DNA of 26,820 nt from Spirogloea muscicola (taxonomy: Eukaryota > Streptophyta > Zygnematophyceae > Spirogloeales > Spirogloeaceae): NCBI GenBank assembly GCA_009602725.1, contig WELB01000054.1, forward strand, positions 152,434-179,253. The letters run 5' to 3'. Made by a program: the position numbers and the translations under genes. Shown piece after piece: positions 10,294 to 18,909 of the stretch. Numbering within the stretch: the stretch's first letter is position 1; each line of letters begins with the position of its first letter. The notes under the pieces were generated by a model that was given only the letters and a program-made list of their open reading frames with translations, was not told the DNA's origin and searched no databases.

Positions 10294-11510
10294 GAGATCC
10301 TGATCACTTGCAGATGTATGGAGACCTTTTGTCCATAATGGACCTGGGCCCTGATGGGTAAATGACAGCCGCATTAGCTTGCAAGACAGCTCAAGACTCT
10401 AGCCTCTTGGGCAGCACCGATCCATGTGGCTTCCTCTCACGGGGTCTCTCTCTTAGTCACTGGTGTACTTTGCCCTCACTCTAGACATGCGGTGCAAAGA
10501 TGTTGCAGCAATTTGTTGGAGCTTCCGCACATCTGATATTCCTTGTGTTGGAGGCTATGACAACATAAAGTATGCCGTATGCATGTATCTTACTAAGTAA
10601 GCCGATGTTGTCTGGTGCTACAACTCTGCCTTCTAAGCTAGCGCTGGGCTTGCAACACGACCTTGTATTCTCTTGTTCCAAAAAAAATCGAAGGTCAGGC
10701 TAGTGCATGTAAAACCCACTCAGGAGATGTTTTGGACTTATCGTGTCGAGTGAAAACTCATGTCTGTACTGTGCTCTAGAACAAAGATGTGCTAGACCTA
10801 TGTTGCCTATGTTTGTGGGCACAACTTGTACACGTGATACAGCAAACTGCTGAATAAGCTCTACTCATTTGGAACTAAGCACAAATCCTTCTGCATTTAT
10901 ACCTTCATCTTCTTCGTCCTGGAAAGCAGCTTGGTGAGCTGCCGCCAGTCCCAGTGTCACAACCTTGGACACCACCAGGCACCGCAGGGACGGTAAAGCC
11001 GTCAGTAGTCGATTTGTGACTGGTCGTCTGGTCAAGTAGTCATCTAGAGTAGTTGTGACCTGCTGCTTTTCGTTATTGAACTGCCCACAACTGCATTTAG
11101 CGAGCACGCCGCAAACTTTGGTCAAATTTGCACGATTGAAAAACGGGCCGGCTCAGGTTTGAAAGGTTGGTATACAGCCAGCCACTATCCTGCACCCGTG
11201 CTTGTTCAGCTTAACGGGCTTAAGTTAGCAGGGCGTTGATCTCAGGGTCTGGTTAAGGAAGTCGGCTGAGTGCGGTCCGAGAGAGCCGGTAGGAGTGCAA
11301 GACAGCACTCTGACTGTGCCTGCAAAATCCTCTGTGCAGTAAAACCGCGAGCCCAAGCAAAGGCGCGAGTAGCCAAGCACGAGATGTGCAGGCGGCCATT
11401 ACCGAAAGCAGACAATGAGCTGCTCGCATGGGCAGTGTGGAAGAACAGCGGCGTCCACATGAAGAGCCGGCCCTGCAGTCGCTGCAGCTGCTGCTGCTGC
11501 ACCATCCCAG
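10294..11510. other. Intergenic region between LTO1 and DDA1 (convergent)
   Basis: No gene recognised. It should contain the 3' UTRs of two converging genes. A minus-strand frame at 10865-11125 ends with an acidic tail (FQDEEDEGINAEGF) and has an AG just before its last segment, but I can attach it to no gene and consider it weak. Confidence 0.5.
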
Positions 11511-12243
11511 CTATGTGGCTCCTTCTTCCTCCTGCAAGGGTTGCTCGCCCACAGTCGGCAGCGCCGAGGACGACCGCCGCAGGAGCTTGGGCTCCTGCTC
11601 CCCAGCCGGGAACGTCTCTGACGCCACGCGCTTGGGCCGATGTTGCTGGCATTTGCATCAAACAAGGAGTTGAAGCTACTGACGTGTAGATTGCATTGCT
11701 GTTTCTGAGAGCGTGCAAGAAGCAACAAGAGAGGGGGCTGCGGCAGAGACAGTGTGTATGTTAGCATAAAACAAGCGTGAAGCGAAGGACCACAGCAGCA
11801 ATGTTGACCAGCATCAACAGGGCCCAGATTACGGTGCCGCAAGGGCGGTTCCAGCTGCTGCGTCACTGGTACCTTGTGCTCCGCCATCTAGTAGAAGTGC
11901 CGAATGAGGATGTTGGTGGCCTCTGTCGCAATCACTGTGCCGCAGCAACAGCGAGTGTGAGGCAGGCAAGCCGTGAGCGTTGATCACGATCGCAGCGACC
12001 GGGTCTCTTGAGTTCTACAACCAACAACTCCATAACGTCTGCAGCTCGATGAAGTGGGCTCCAACTTCACGTCGAGCTCTGCCTTGAAGCCGCAAAGCCA
12101 GCACGAGCCTGGCGCCTGACCAGAGCTTGCAGTGCCTCGCTAGCGCAGAGGTGCCTGAGGTAGCGAGGGCAAGAGCAGGGACCTTGGTGGGGCGGCGGCT
12201 GCGTGCGATCGTGCGTCGCGTGGTACGTCGCCGCCGTCAGCTG
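11511..12243 (-). CDS. DDA1: DDA1 (DET1- and DDB1-associated protein 1) with in-frame TAG; N-terminus unresolved
   Basis: DDA1 is a small subunit of CUL4-DDB1 E3 ubiquitin ligases (CDD complexes with DET1 in plants). Exons on the minus strand: 12243-12183 (QLTAATYHATHDRTQPPPHQ), 11934-11873 (VIATEATNILIRHFY, TAG, MAEHK), 11645-11511 (QHRPKRVASETF to TAG stop). The plant family reads THDRTLPPPDQVITTEAKNI, then NILIRHFYQRAEEK, then RPKRA, so order, phase and motif all match. The in-frame TAG at 11890-11888 sits exactly where the plant protein has Gln. Exons after it keep frame and homology, so a recent nonsense change or a base error is more likely than old decay. The conserved N-terminal LPSYNPxNFS motif was not found. 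The minus frame stays open upstream through a GC-rich Ala/Gly/Arg stretch (to about 12700), whose coding status is uncertain. Confidence 0.8.
11888..11890 (-). other. In-frame TAG inside DDA1 exon
   Basis: Read on the minus strand the codons run CAC TTC TAC TAG ATG GCG GAG CAC AAG, then a GT donor. The family has FYQ at this place. One C-to-T difference (CAG to TAG) explains it. Confidence 0.75.
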
Positions 12244-13131
12244 CTGCGAGAGAAGCGCCGCAGTTGCGGGACAGCTGTGAGGGCGTGCACGCACGAGCGG
12301 CAACGCCGGCGGGCCTCGGCGGCCACGGCCCCCGCCGGCGCTGTGGCGACGGCCAGCCGCCATGGCGAACGAGCGCCGCCCACTGCGCCGTCGAGGGCGC
12401 CGTGGGCAGGCCAGGCGTCCGCGGCCGTCTGTTGGGCGCCCGCGATGGGCGGCGACAGGCGCCGACGCAGCGGCACTGGCACTGGCTACAGCATTTTCCG
12501 CTGGCCCGGCCGCTGCCAGCGCTTCACCAGCGGCGGCGGCGGCGGCGACGGCGCAGGGGACGCCGTCCGTGCCGCCGCCGGTCACGCTACCCGCAGTCCC
12601 ATCTCCCAGTGCCGCCGTCCCGAGTATGTGAAGACCCGCGGCCGGGACTCCGGCAGCGGCTGCGCCGGCAGCGGCTGCGGCGGCGGCGGCGGCGGCGGCG
12701 GCGACGGCGGCTTTCAATGTGGCCGTCTCCCAAGATGTCGCCGGCGTAGGCCTGCTGGGAGAGCCACGGCCTGGCCGCTTCCGCCAACAAACAGCGCCAC
12801 CAAGACAATGCATGATACGGCCGGACTGCCGGTTGCGGCAGTAGAAGATAGTCATTCACGCAGTCCTGGTAGGTCACTATTGTGTGGTAATTGCTCAACG
12901 CAGTCTGATTTGTGAGGATTGGCGGTAGGCTGGTAATGGCAACAGCTAATTGCAAGAAGCTGGGATGTGGCTACATCTTCATAGATGGTGCAGAAAGGGG
13001 GTAAAGTAAGCGTCGGGCCATGTGTGAGACTTTTCACCTGTCCTTCCATAGATGCTGAAGGATCTTACAATGTTTTTGAATGCCGCAGCTGCTGGTCTTC
13101 ATGATTAGGGTGAAACGTTGAAGGACCGGAG
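12244..13131. other. GC-rich stretch upstream of DDA1; no firm exon
   Basis: About 12260-12720 is extremely GC-rich with (GCG)n runs (12530-12555 and 12660-12710) and open frames on both strands made of Ala, Arg, Gly and Pro. On the minus strand it is continuous with the DDA1 frame and may hold its first exon and 5' UTR. On the + strand a frame from ATG 12362 runs to a donor-like GTATGT near 12623. Neither can be confirmed by eye. 12720-13131 shows nothing recognisable. Confidence 0.4.
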
Positions 13132-13378
13132 ATGGCAGCAGATCAAGCTCAAAGTAGGCAAGGCCAGGAGGAAGGAGCTTCGAGTCATGTCGCAGGTCCT
13201 GAAGGGTTTCCTGTGGCGAGGTTGGAGGACCTGCGAGATACAGTGTTGAAAGAAGACATAAAGCGCATCACCTGTGAGAGGCCCAGTCAGGAGGTACTCC
13301 TGGCGATGCCCAACCGCTTTTGTGGTGGCCTCAGATACCAGCACAGGCAGCTCCCTCGACTCAAGGTTGACAATGAAA
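13132..13378 (+). CDS. Unidentified exon ending at a strong GTAAGT donor
   Basis: ATG at 13132 opens an 82-codon frame with non-repetitive composition (FPVARLEDLRDTVLKEDIKR, then RPSQEVLLAMPNRFCGGLRY), ending one base into a codon at a textbook donor GTAAGT (13379). It resembles no family I can name and does not look like a transit peptide. It lies 105 bp upstream of the N at 13483 on the same strand as the DUF3067 gene, so it may be that gene's first exon, with the next acceptor hidden in the gap, or the end of a separate small gene. Confidence 0.45.
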
Positions 13379-13482
13379 GTAAGTGACCTGATGCGCGTGT
13401 ATTCTAGGGTCTTCTTTCAATGTTCCCTATCTAAATCATATGCGTCCAATCTAAGTCCTGCTGTCTGTTCATTTGTGCACTT

Positions 13483-13483
13483 N
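13483..13483. other. Assembly N in the 5' part of the DUF3067 gene
   Basis: A single N separates AT-rich intron-like sequence from a GC-rich exon. The change is abrupt, so the N probably stands for a gap of unknown length rather than one ambiguous base. Confidence 0.7.
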
Positions 13484-14690
13484 CGACGCGCGCGGCGGCG
13501 GCGGGCGGGCGGCCTGCCTCCGGGGGCGGCGACGGCGGCGAGGACGACCGGCCCGAGGACAGCAGCAGCGCCGATGACGTGCGCTCTGCTGCTAACCCAC
13601 TCGACTCGACTGTCGCTGCGTAACGAGCTCCATGCATGGCGGCTCATCGGCTGCATTGCTTGCAAGAGCGAGCACCTGAGCTGCCCCCGCCGTATCGTGG
13701 CCGTCGTGTCGTCGCAGCTGGCGATGGCCCAGGAGTTCCGCGAGCGCATGGAGCGCATGGCGCGGCAGGGGCGCGCCGACGAGGGCTTCGGCGGCGCTGA
13801 CCTCGCCGCGCTCATCCGCGGCAAGTACGGCAAGTCGTACGACGTGCAGCTCATCAAGCGGGTTCGTGGCTAGCGGCGACTCGCCCGCCGGCCTTCTCTA
13901 GTCCTTCGAGTTGCTACCGCAGGCTGGCAATCAGTTGCAAATAACCGCAGCTTTCAAGTTGGTTGCTGTGCGGGGCTCATTGTGTTGGCCTACTGGGGCT
14001 CATTGTGTTGGCCTTCTGATCAGGATCTGTTGGTGTTGCGATTGTGATCGTGCGCAGGAGTTTCTGGGTCGGCAGCTACTGGCCCTCAATGTCATGTGGA
14101 AGTTCCAGGAGCAGGTGAGGACAGGCTGCTTGTTGCGGATCCCACATCCCCTCACCTTGTGTACAAGCCGTTACTCATGCTTGCGTGAAGCCGAATTGTA
14201 AAATATGGCAACTGCAAGTACGACTCAGGAGTGAGCTGCGTGAACCACCTTCGGAACCATCTAGGCATCTGACTTTTGTCGTCCGCCATTGTCGTCCGCC
14301 TGCCATCGGGTGCTGACACAGTCAGCTGGCTGCCGACGGTCATGTGGTGCTCTATCCAGCGGTCATTCCCGCTGACGGAGGACGAGTACCTGCTGCGTCT
14401 TGACGATGTCGCAGCCATGCTGCGGCTCTGGGGCGCTGTGTCCCAAATCCGCGACCAGCTGCAATCCACCAAGGAGCGGCCCCGTATTGGCAAGGTGTGC
14501 AAACAGCTGCTGCTATTGCCTATCCGTGGCCAGGACAATTACTCCGTGGTGGCCAGATGGCATTGTTGGGCTCACTCCAAAATTTGGCTTTCGGCTGACT
14601 GAATCTGATTGTGCATGAGCGCAGGCTGTCTCAATCTTCATCGACCTTGATGAGGGCAGTGGACGCTCGGCGGAGTGGATCCAGAGGTAG
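13484..14690 (+). CDS. DUF3067-domain plastid protein (5' end in assembly gap)
   Basis: DUF3067 proteins occur in cyanobacteria and plastid-bearing eukaryotes; their role is not established to my knowledge. Exons: 13484-13578 (Ala/Gly/Asp-rich linker ending SSSADD), 13718-13861, 14058-14114, 14360-14494, 14625-14690 (TAG). All visible junctions are phase 0. Family landmarks in order: LIRGKYGKSYDVQLIKR, LLALNVMWKFQEQ, SFPLTEDEYLLRLDDVAAML, LWGAVSQIRDQL, ERPRIGKAVSIFIDLD, and a C-terminal SAEWIQR (the family ends near a conserved E-W). The domain therefore looks complete. The start codon and most of any transit peptide are lost at the N (13483). Plastid location is inferred from the family. Confidence 0.9.
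13972..14014 (+). repeat. Tandem 20-bp repeat (23-bp period) in a DUF3067-gene intron
   Basis: GGGGCTCATTGTGTTGGCCT occurs exactly twice, at 13972-13991 and 13995-14014. Its core CTCATTGTGTTG also occurs at 1994 and 3450. Confidence 0.85.
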
Positions 14691-15058
14691 CCACAGTGCA
14701 TCAGCCGCAATTGTCCAGCATTAGCTGTAGTATAAGGCCACAATCAGGCATCCCTGGGAGTTCACTTGGGCTGTACTCTCCTGCCTGGAGGTTGCCAGCA
14801 GATCAGGCTCCGTTGGTTGCGTCAGGCCCACAGCTTGCTGGCGTGGGCACCACTGGCCTCAAATCGGCGCCGCGTGCTCGCCTCTCCTCCACCTTGACAC
14901 GTACAAGCGCTCTGCTGCTGATGAAAGCTGCTGATGCATCCATGGAGTAGGCCTCCCGACATCCCACTATTCCTGAGTGGAGGAGATCAGCTGCAGCCTC
15001 CAGTGGATGGCATGGTTGCGATCCATCGGGCCTGCCTCCTCGAAAGCACTGGACATGC
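14691..15058. other. Tail-to-tail intergenic region
   Basis: This 368-bp stretch separates the stop codons of the DUF3067 gene (+) and the monooxygenase gene (-), so it should hold both 3' UTRs. I see no further gene and no clear polyadenylation motif. Confidence 0.6.
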
Positions 15059-16576
15059 TCAGGGGACAGGAAACGTAGTGATGTTGGCCTGCGCCAGCTC
15101 GCGGCGGGTCGCCTCTTCGGCCAGTGTCCATGCAACAGTCGGGCCGCTTGTGAGCCCCTGCTTCAGCTGGCCGAGGTGGCGGGAGAACAGCACTTCCCGC
15201 GCCGTGGCTGGTCGCCGCGTCACCTCGTACTCGGCCAGAGCCTGGTCGAGGCCACCCATGCCGTGCCTCGCCACGCACTCGCCTGCACAAGTCGATCATG
15301 TCGGCAGCCGACTCCGGCATGAGAAGCCACTTGCATTGGCATCAATGGCTTCCACCGATGCCGAAGGCCAGAGGAGCTTGCATAGCGACGCACCGAGTAC
15401 AAAGGCGTCGGCGATGGACATGTTGGTGCTGCGTAGGCCGTGCGGCGTGACGGAGTGGGCCGCCTCGCCCAGCAGCGCCACGCGGCCCCACACCCACCGC
15501 GGCAGCGGGTCGCAGTCGAAGATGGCGTTCACGAACGGTGCTGGAGTCGCCTGTGGCAGGCGTCACGCCAATTCATCAGCAACTTCGATTTCACTGCGGG
15601 ACGTACTCGGCAAACGGCTGCCAGTTCTTGTGGCAACGAGCAGATGGGGCCTACCTTGATGAGCTCGGCCAGCGGCGGGGGAAACGTGTGCTCGGCATTG
15701 CGTCGCAAACCCTCCAGGGCCTCATCGTCGGCCTTGGCCGTCACGCTCTTGCCCTGCCGCTCCATTGCCGGCGATCATCATGTAAAGCAGCAGCAGCCCG
15801 GACCTACGGTTATCAGTGGGAGGATGATAACAGCTGGAGCTTGGAGTGGACGGCTGCACATGGTCTGACCTGCAGTGGCGGCTGTGGACGGTTGACGTAC
15901 CACAGCCAGTTGAGGCGGCCGCCGGGAAGCTCGTACAGCACGGCGTGCGACTCGGGCGCGAGCACGAAGTAGAGCGTGCGGCCGAGGTCGGGGAAGTGCG
16001 GCGCGAGGCCTGCGGTGAGACCCGGGGGCGACGCGCCGCGCTCCAGCACGCCGCGCCACGCGCAGTAGCCCGAGTACCTTGCGCAGCGGGATCAGCAAGA
16101 AGAGGAGTAGTAAGGTGGAATGTGCACAGTATGCAGTTCTTGATGGGAAAGTGGGGTGGAGCATAGAAGGCGTGCGAGGTAGGAGGGGGGGTACCGGCGG
16201 CGGCTGTCAGGCAGGAGCTTGTCGTGCGTGTCGGACATGGAGCCGTCGGCGGCGAGGAGGAGGTCGGCGTCGTGGACCTCGGGGCGGCCGGCGCCGTCGC
16301 CGCGGTCGCGGACGGTGACCCGGACCGGCGCGGGCGCCCCGGCCTCGGCCTGCTCGAACCCCACGACCTCGTGGTGGTACCGCAGGACGCCCGGCGGCAG
16401 CGCCGCCAGCAGCATGGCGTGCAGGTCGCTCCAATGCGCCGCGCGGTGGTCGAAGCCGTCGTCGGCCAGGAGCTCCGTGAAGCCGCGCCCGCCGTCGACG
16501 ACGGCCAGGTTGCGCTCGGCGGGCAGCGGCAGGCTGGCGGCGCGCAGCGGCGCGGCGAGGCCCCAGGCGGCCAGCG

Positions 16577-16653
<77 letters not shown>

Positions 16654-16719
16654 NCTGCCGCCCGCCACGATCGCGCGCGGCCGCGCCGCCCCCTCCGCCG
16701 CCGCCGGCGGCACAACCAT
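15059..16719 (-). CDS. FAD-dependent aromatic-ring monooxygenase, 2,6-dihydroxypyridine hydroxylase-like; Rossmann segment missing in assembly
   Basis: Minus-strand exons: 16719-16655 (ATG, ending RAIVAGG, start of the FAD Rossmann motif), 16577-16195, 16077-15870, 15753-15655, 15550-15382, 15282-15059 (TGA). Motifs in order: RAIVAGG, [gap], ERNLAVVDGGRGFTELL, LLLAADGSMSDTHDKLLPDS (second FAD motif), YCAWRGVLERG, LPGGRLNWLWYVN, PFVNAIFDCDPLPRWVWG, then GEAAHSVTPHGLRSTNMSIA. The last is the GD(A/S)AHxxxP flavin motif with Glu instead of Asp. It ends QLKQGL...ANITTFPVP. This order matches the DHPH-type branch of class A flavoprotein monooxygenases. The exon 5 donor is GC (GCAAGC); the GT alternative gives a poorer family alignment. 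Between exon 1 and the rest, 76 T and an N occupy the place of the remaining Rossmann sequence. The natural substrate is unknown; such enzymes hydroxylate aromatic or heteroaromatic rings with NAD(P)H and O2. Confidence 0.9.
16578..16654. other. 76-base poly-T plus N: assembly artefact in coding sequence
   Basis: T at 16578-16653 followed by N at 16654. It lies inside the FAD-binding domain of the monooxygenase, where the family has a glycine-rich loop and helix. Read as coding it would be about 25 lysines. A collapsed or mis-extended gap is the simplest explanation. Confidence 0.85.
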
Positions 16720-17154
16720 GGCGGCCGCCTCCGACGGCGGCTAACCCTAAACTTCCCAATTCCTAAGCCCTATGTCCTGAACCTGCCCGCGGCGGCGGCG
16801 GCGGCGGCGACGGCTGCGGCGGCGGCGTGATGCTTGGCGCCACCTCGGCGCCACGTCGGCGACGAGCCGACGGACCACCACAGCGTGGCAGCGGCGCGGG
16901 CCTTCGGAGCGCGCCACGTGGCGTCTGGTCCCCTCGCGCCTGGGGCGCAGGCGCGTCTGTTCACTCGTCTCACGTCCCGTTGAGCCGTGCGCATCCGTGC
17001 CGGGCTGGCCATTTCTTTCATTTCACAGCCTCACTTTCTATGAGGAGCCAAGCGTCTCGATAGCCCATCTACAACCGCGATGAAGACAGTATCGCTGTCA
17101 GTGTTGCTGCAGCGGTCCCCGGCACGGGCGTTGCATCTGCGTTTTGAGAAGAAA
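16720..17154. other. Upstream region of the monooxygenase gene
   Basis: GC-rich, with a (GCG)n run around 16787-16829 and two CCACCTCGGCG/CCACGTCGGCG-like strings at 16850-16865. This is the 5' flank of the minus-strand monooxygenase and probably its promoter. No gene recognised. Confidence 0.45.
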
Positions 17155-17230
17155 GGGCTCGCCCATTGAGGATAGGGGCTGGACAAGCCAGCCCAAAAAA
17201 GAATGAACAAAGAACGAGAAGGGGGCCAGA
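17155..17230 (+). mobile_element. Foldback-family arm C (left arm, solo or start of a longer copy)
   Basis: Contains CTCGCCCATTGAGGATAGGG, GGCTGGACAAGCCAGCCC, an A-run and GAATGAACAAAG, nearly identical to the left arm of copy B (18910 onward) and arm D (17543 onward). A candidate inverted partner is at 17659-17706. Confidence 0.6.
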
Positions 17231-17534
17231 GGAAGCGCTAAGAAACCAAAGCACACAAAGAAAGAAAGCAGCTACAAATTACTCAGTAACCCCTGCTAAG
17301 CAGCCGCAAATCAGAGAGGCTAGGGTCCTGGAAGTGGGTCCCCTGGACAGAGCCAGGCTGCAGCCTCTGGCTCTGGCCAGGAAAATTTCGTGTATTTGAA
17401 ACAAACATAGGCCAATGGCCAAGTACAAAGGCAAGCAAGCACATCTAAATATCTACAAAACCTACAGCAGGTTGACCCGCTCAAAATCCACGGGTCAAAA
17501 CAGGGCCAGGGGACCCGCTACCCGGAGACTAGTT

Positions 17535-17586
17535 GAGAGAAGATCTCGCCCATTGAGGATAGGGGCTGGAAAAGCCAGCCCAAAAA
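17535..17586 (+). mobile_element. Foldback-family arm D flanked by 9-bp direct repeats
   Basis: The core CTCGCCCATTGAGGATAGGG plus GGCTGGAAAAGCCAGCCC is flanked on both sides by AGACTAGTT (17526-17534 and 17587-17595). The direct repeats look like a target-site duplication around a short solo arm, though chance cannot be excluded. Confidence 0.5.
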
Positions 17587-17658
17587 AGACTAGTTTCTCT
17601 GACCTGCGGCTGGCTCAACAGAGGATATTTAGCACCCAGTAGCCGCTTCAACGCTTGT

Positions 17659-17706
17659 CTGGCCCCTCCGGACTTTGTTCACTCTTTTCTGGGCTGGCCA
17701 GTTCCC
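17659..17706 (-). mobile_element. Foldback-family right arm (inverted)
   Basis: Reverse complement reads GGCCAGCCCAGAAAAGAGTG then AACAAAGTCCGGAGGGGCC, matching the inner part of the arms at 6272 and 17155 and the right arm of copy B. It could close either arm C (about 550 bp element) or arm D (about 170 bp element). Confidence 0.55.
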
Positions 17707-17712
17707 GCCACC

Positions 17713-18830
17713 GCCTGGAAGAGTCTTTCCGAAGTGAGAGGAATGAAGGACGTGCCCTGCTGGGTTACTAGAGCTGCTGCAACAATGAGCCCAGCCTGCA
17801 GATGTGAGGCGAACCTCGATTATCTCTGCAGCGACCTGAAGGCGCAACCAGACATGCAATGCGAGTGCGCTTGAATTATTGGAAGACAAGCGAAAAATGT
17901 TTGACCGATGGCTCCTCCTAGGGGTGCAATGGCTGTCAATCTACAGGAGGTGGTGCTGGACCGATGCCCATAGAGGAGGCCCATGCAGCTACTTAAGAAG
18001 CGGCAATCGACCACCTAAGCAAGCTCAGGACCCTCGAGATAGCAGCTGAGAGTTTAAACAGACTCTTGCAGGCATAAGATACATCCGACTAGAGCCCAAG
18101 CAGCACACTAATGCATGAATAGCCCATAAGCTGCATATGGAACGCTAGAAGCACTGCCACGAAATGGACACGTTTATGCAAGTGGTGCGAGCTGGTTAAA
18201 TTGAAGCTTGCTGCTCCTTCGCAGGGGCAATGATCATGATTGGCCAGCCCATGTAAGAACAGATTGATGGGCACAGGAGATTGCATGACTTCATGCAAGA
18301 AGCTGCCACAGCTTCGCTTCTGGAACAGAAGCGCGTCTAGGTTGCTTGATTACTGTACACGGTGTTTGGCAGAGTATCAAAGCTGTGGGTCCATGTCGAA
18401 TATCATACTTTGCAAGTTGCACCGTTCAGTAACATACGTCGATGCTGAGACTATAGCTTCCTGCACAGCTGCTGCCTGTGAATGTGACTACATAAACAAC
18501 TAGGTGCATACACAACTGTCGGTTCAGATGAGACTCTCGGATGCGGCCCCTCATTAGGAGACAGCCTGGTCGTGACGGTTTACATGACTACCCAATTCAA
18601 TCATTAATCAATCAGTCATGTGCTGCACCATCTTGACCTGACGAGTCACAAGTAGCTGAAGGGAAGTGATAACCCGAAACTGATCACAAAGCCGTGGTGT
18701 AGCTGACAAAGCGTCATCTGGCACATCTCACAAAGAAAAGCTCTTCCATAGTGAGGAGACGGCTGTGTGAGGCCTGCCCAGAATAAGAACGTGAAGGGTC
18801 TTACGGACTCAGGGTACCCTCGACGGGGCC
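17713..18830. other. 1.1 kb with no recognisable gene
   Basis: Short frames only on both strands, with no conserved motif and no exon chain. It is AT-richer than the flanking exons and resembles ordinary intergenic DNA between two foldback copies. Confidence 0.5.
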
Positions 18831-18837
18831 TTCAGAG

Positions 18838-18865
18838 AGAAGGCGCGCGGTGCGCATGAAATTGA
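18838..18865 (+). repeat. 28-bp dispersed repeat, copy 2
   Basis: Begins AGAAGGCGCGCGGTGCGC and differs from 7084-7111 at two positions. It lies about 45 bp before foldback copy B. Confidence 0.65.
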
Positions 18866-18909
18866 CTTGATCAGAAGAGAGAGGAGAAGTGGTTCAGAAG
18901 AGAAAGCAG

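Noticed and set aside
10865-11125. Minus-strand frame with acidic C-terminus as a real gene
   Set aside because: No motif, no start or partner exon that keeps phase, and it sits in the likely 3' UTR zone of two genes.
11888-11890. TAG read as glutamine (altered genetic code, as in some ulvophyte algae)
   Set aside because: TAG ends the LTO1, DUF3067, CYP97A and DDA1 frames at the expected places, so a reassigned code is not supported.
12127-12915. 262-codon + frame
   Set aside because: GC-rich, repeat-driven and antisense to the conserved DDA1 exon at 12183-12243.
15722-16759. 345-codon minus frame with poly-lysine
   Set aside because: It reads through the poly-T artefact in the wrong frame for the monooxygenase and crosses two introns.
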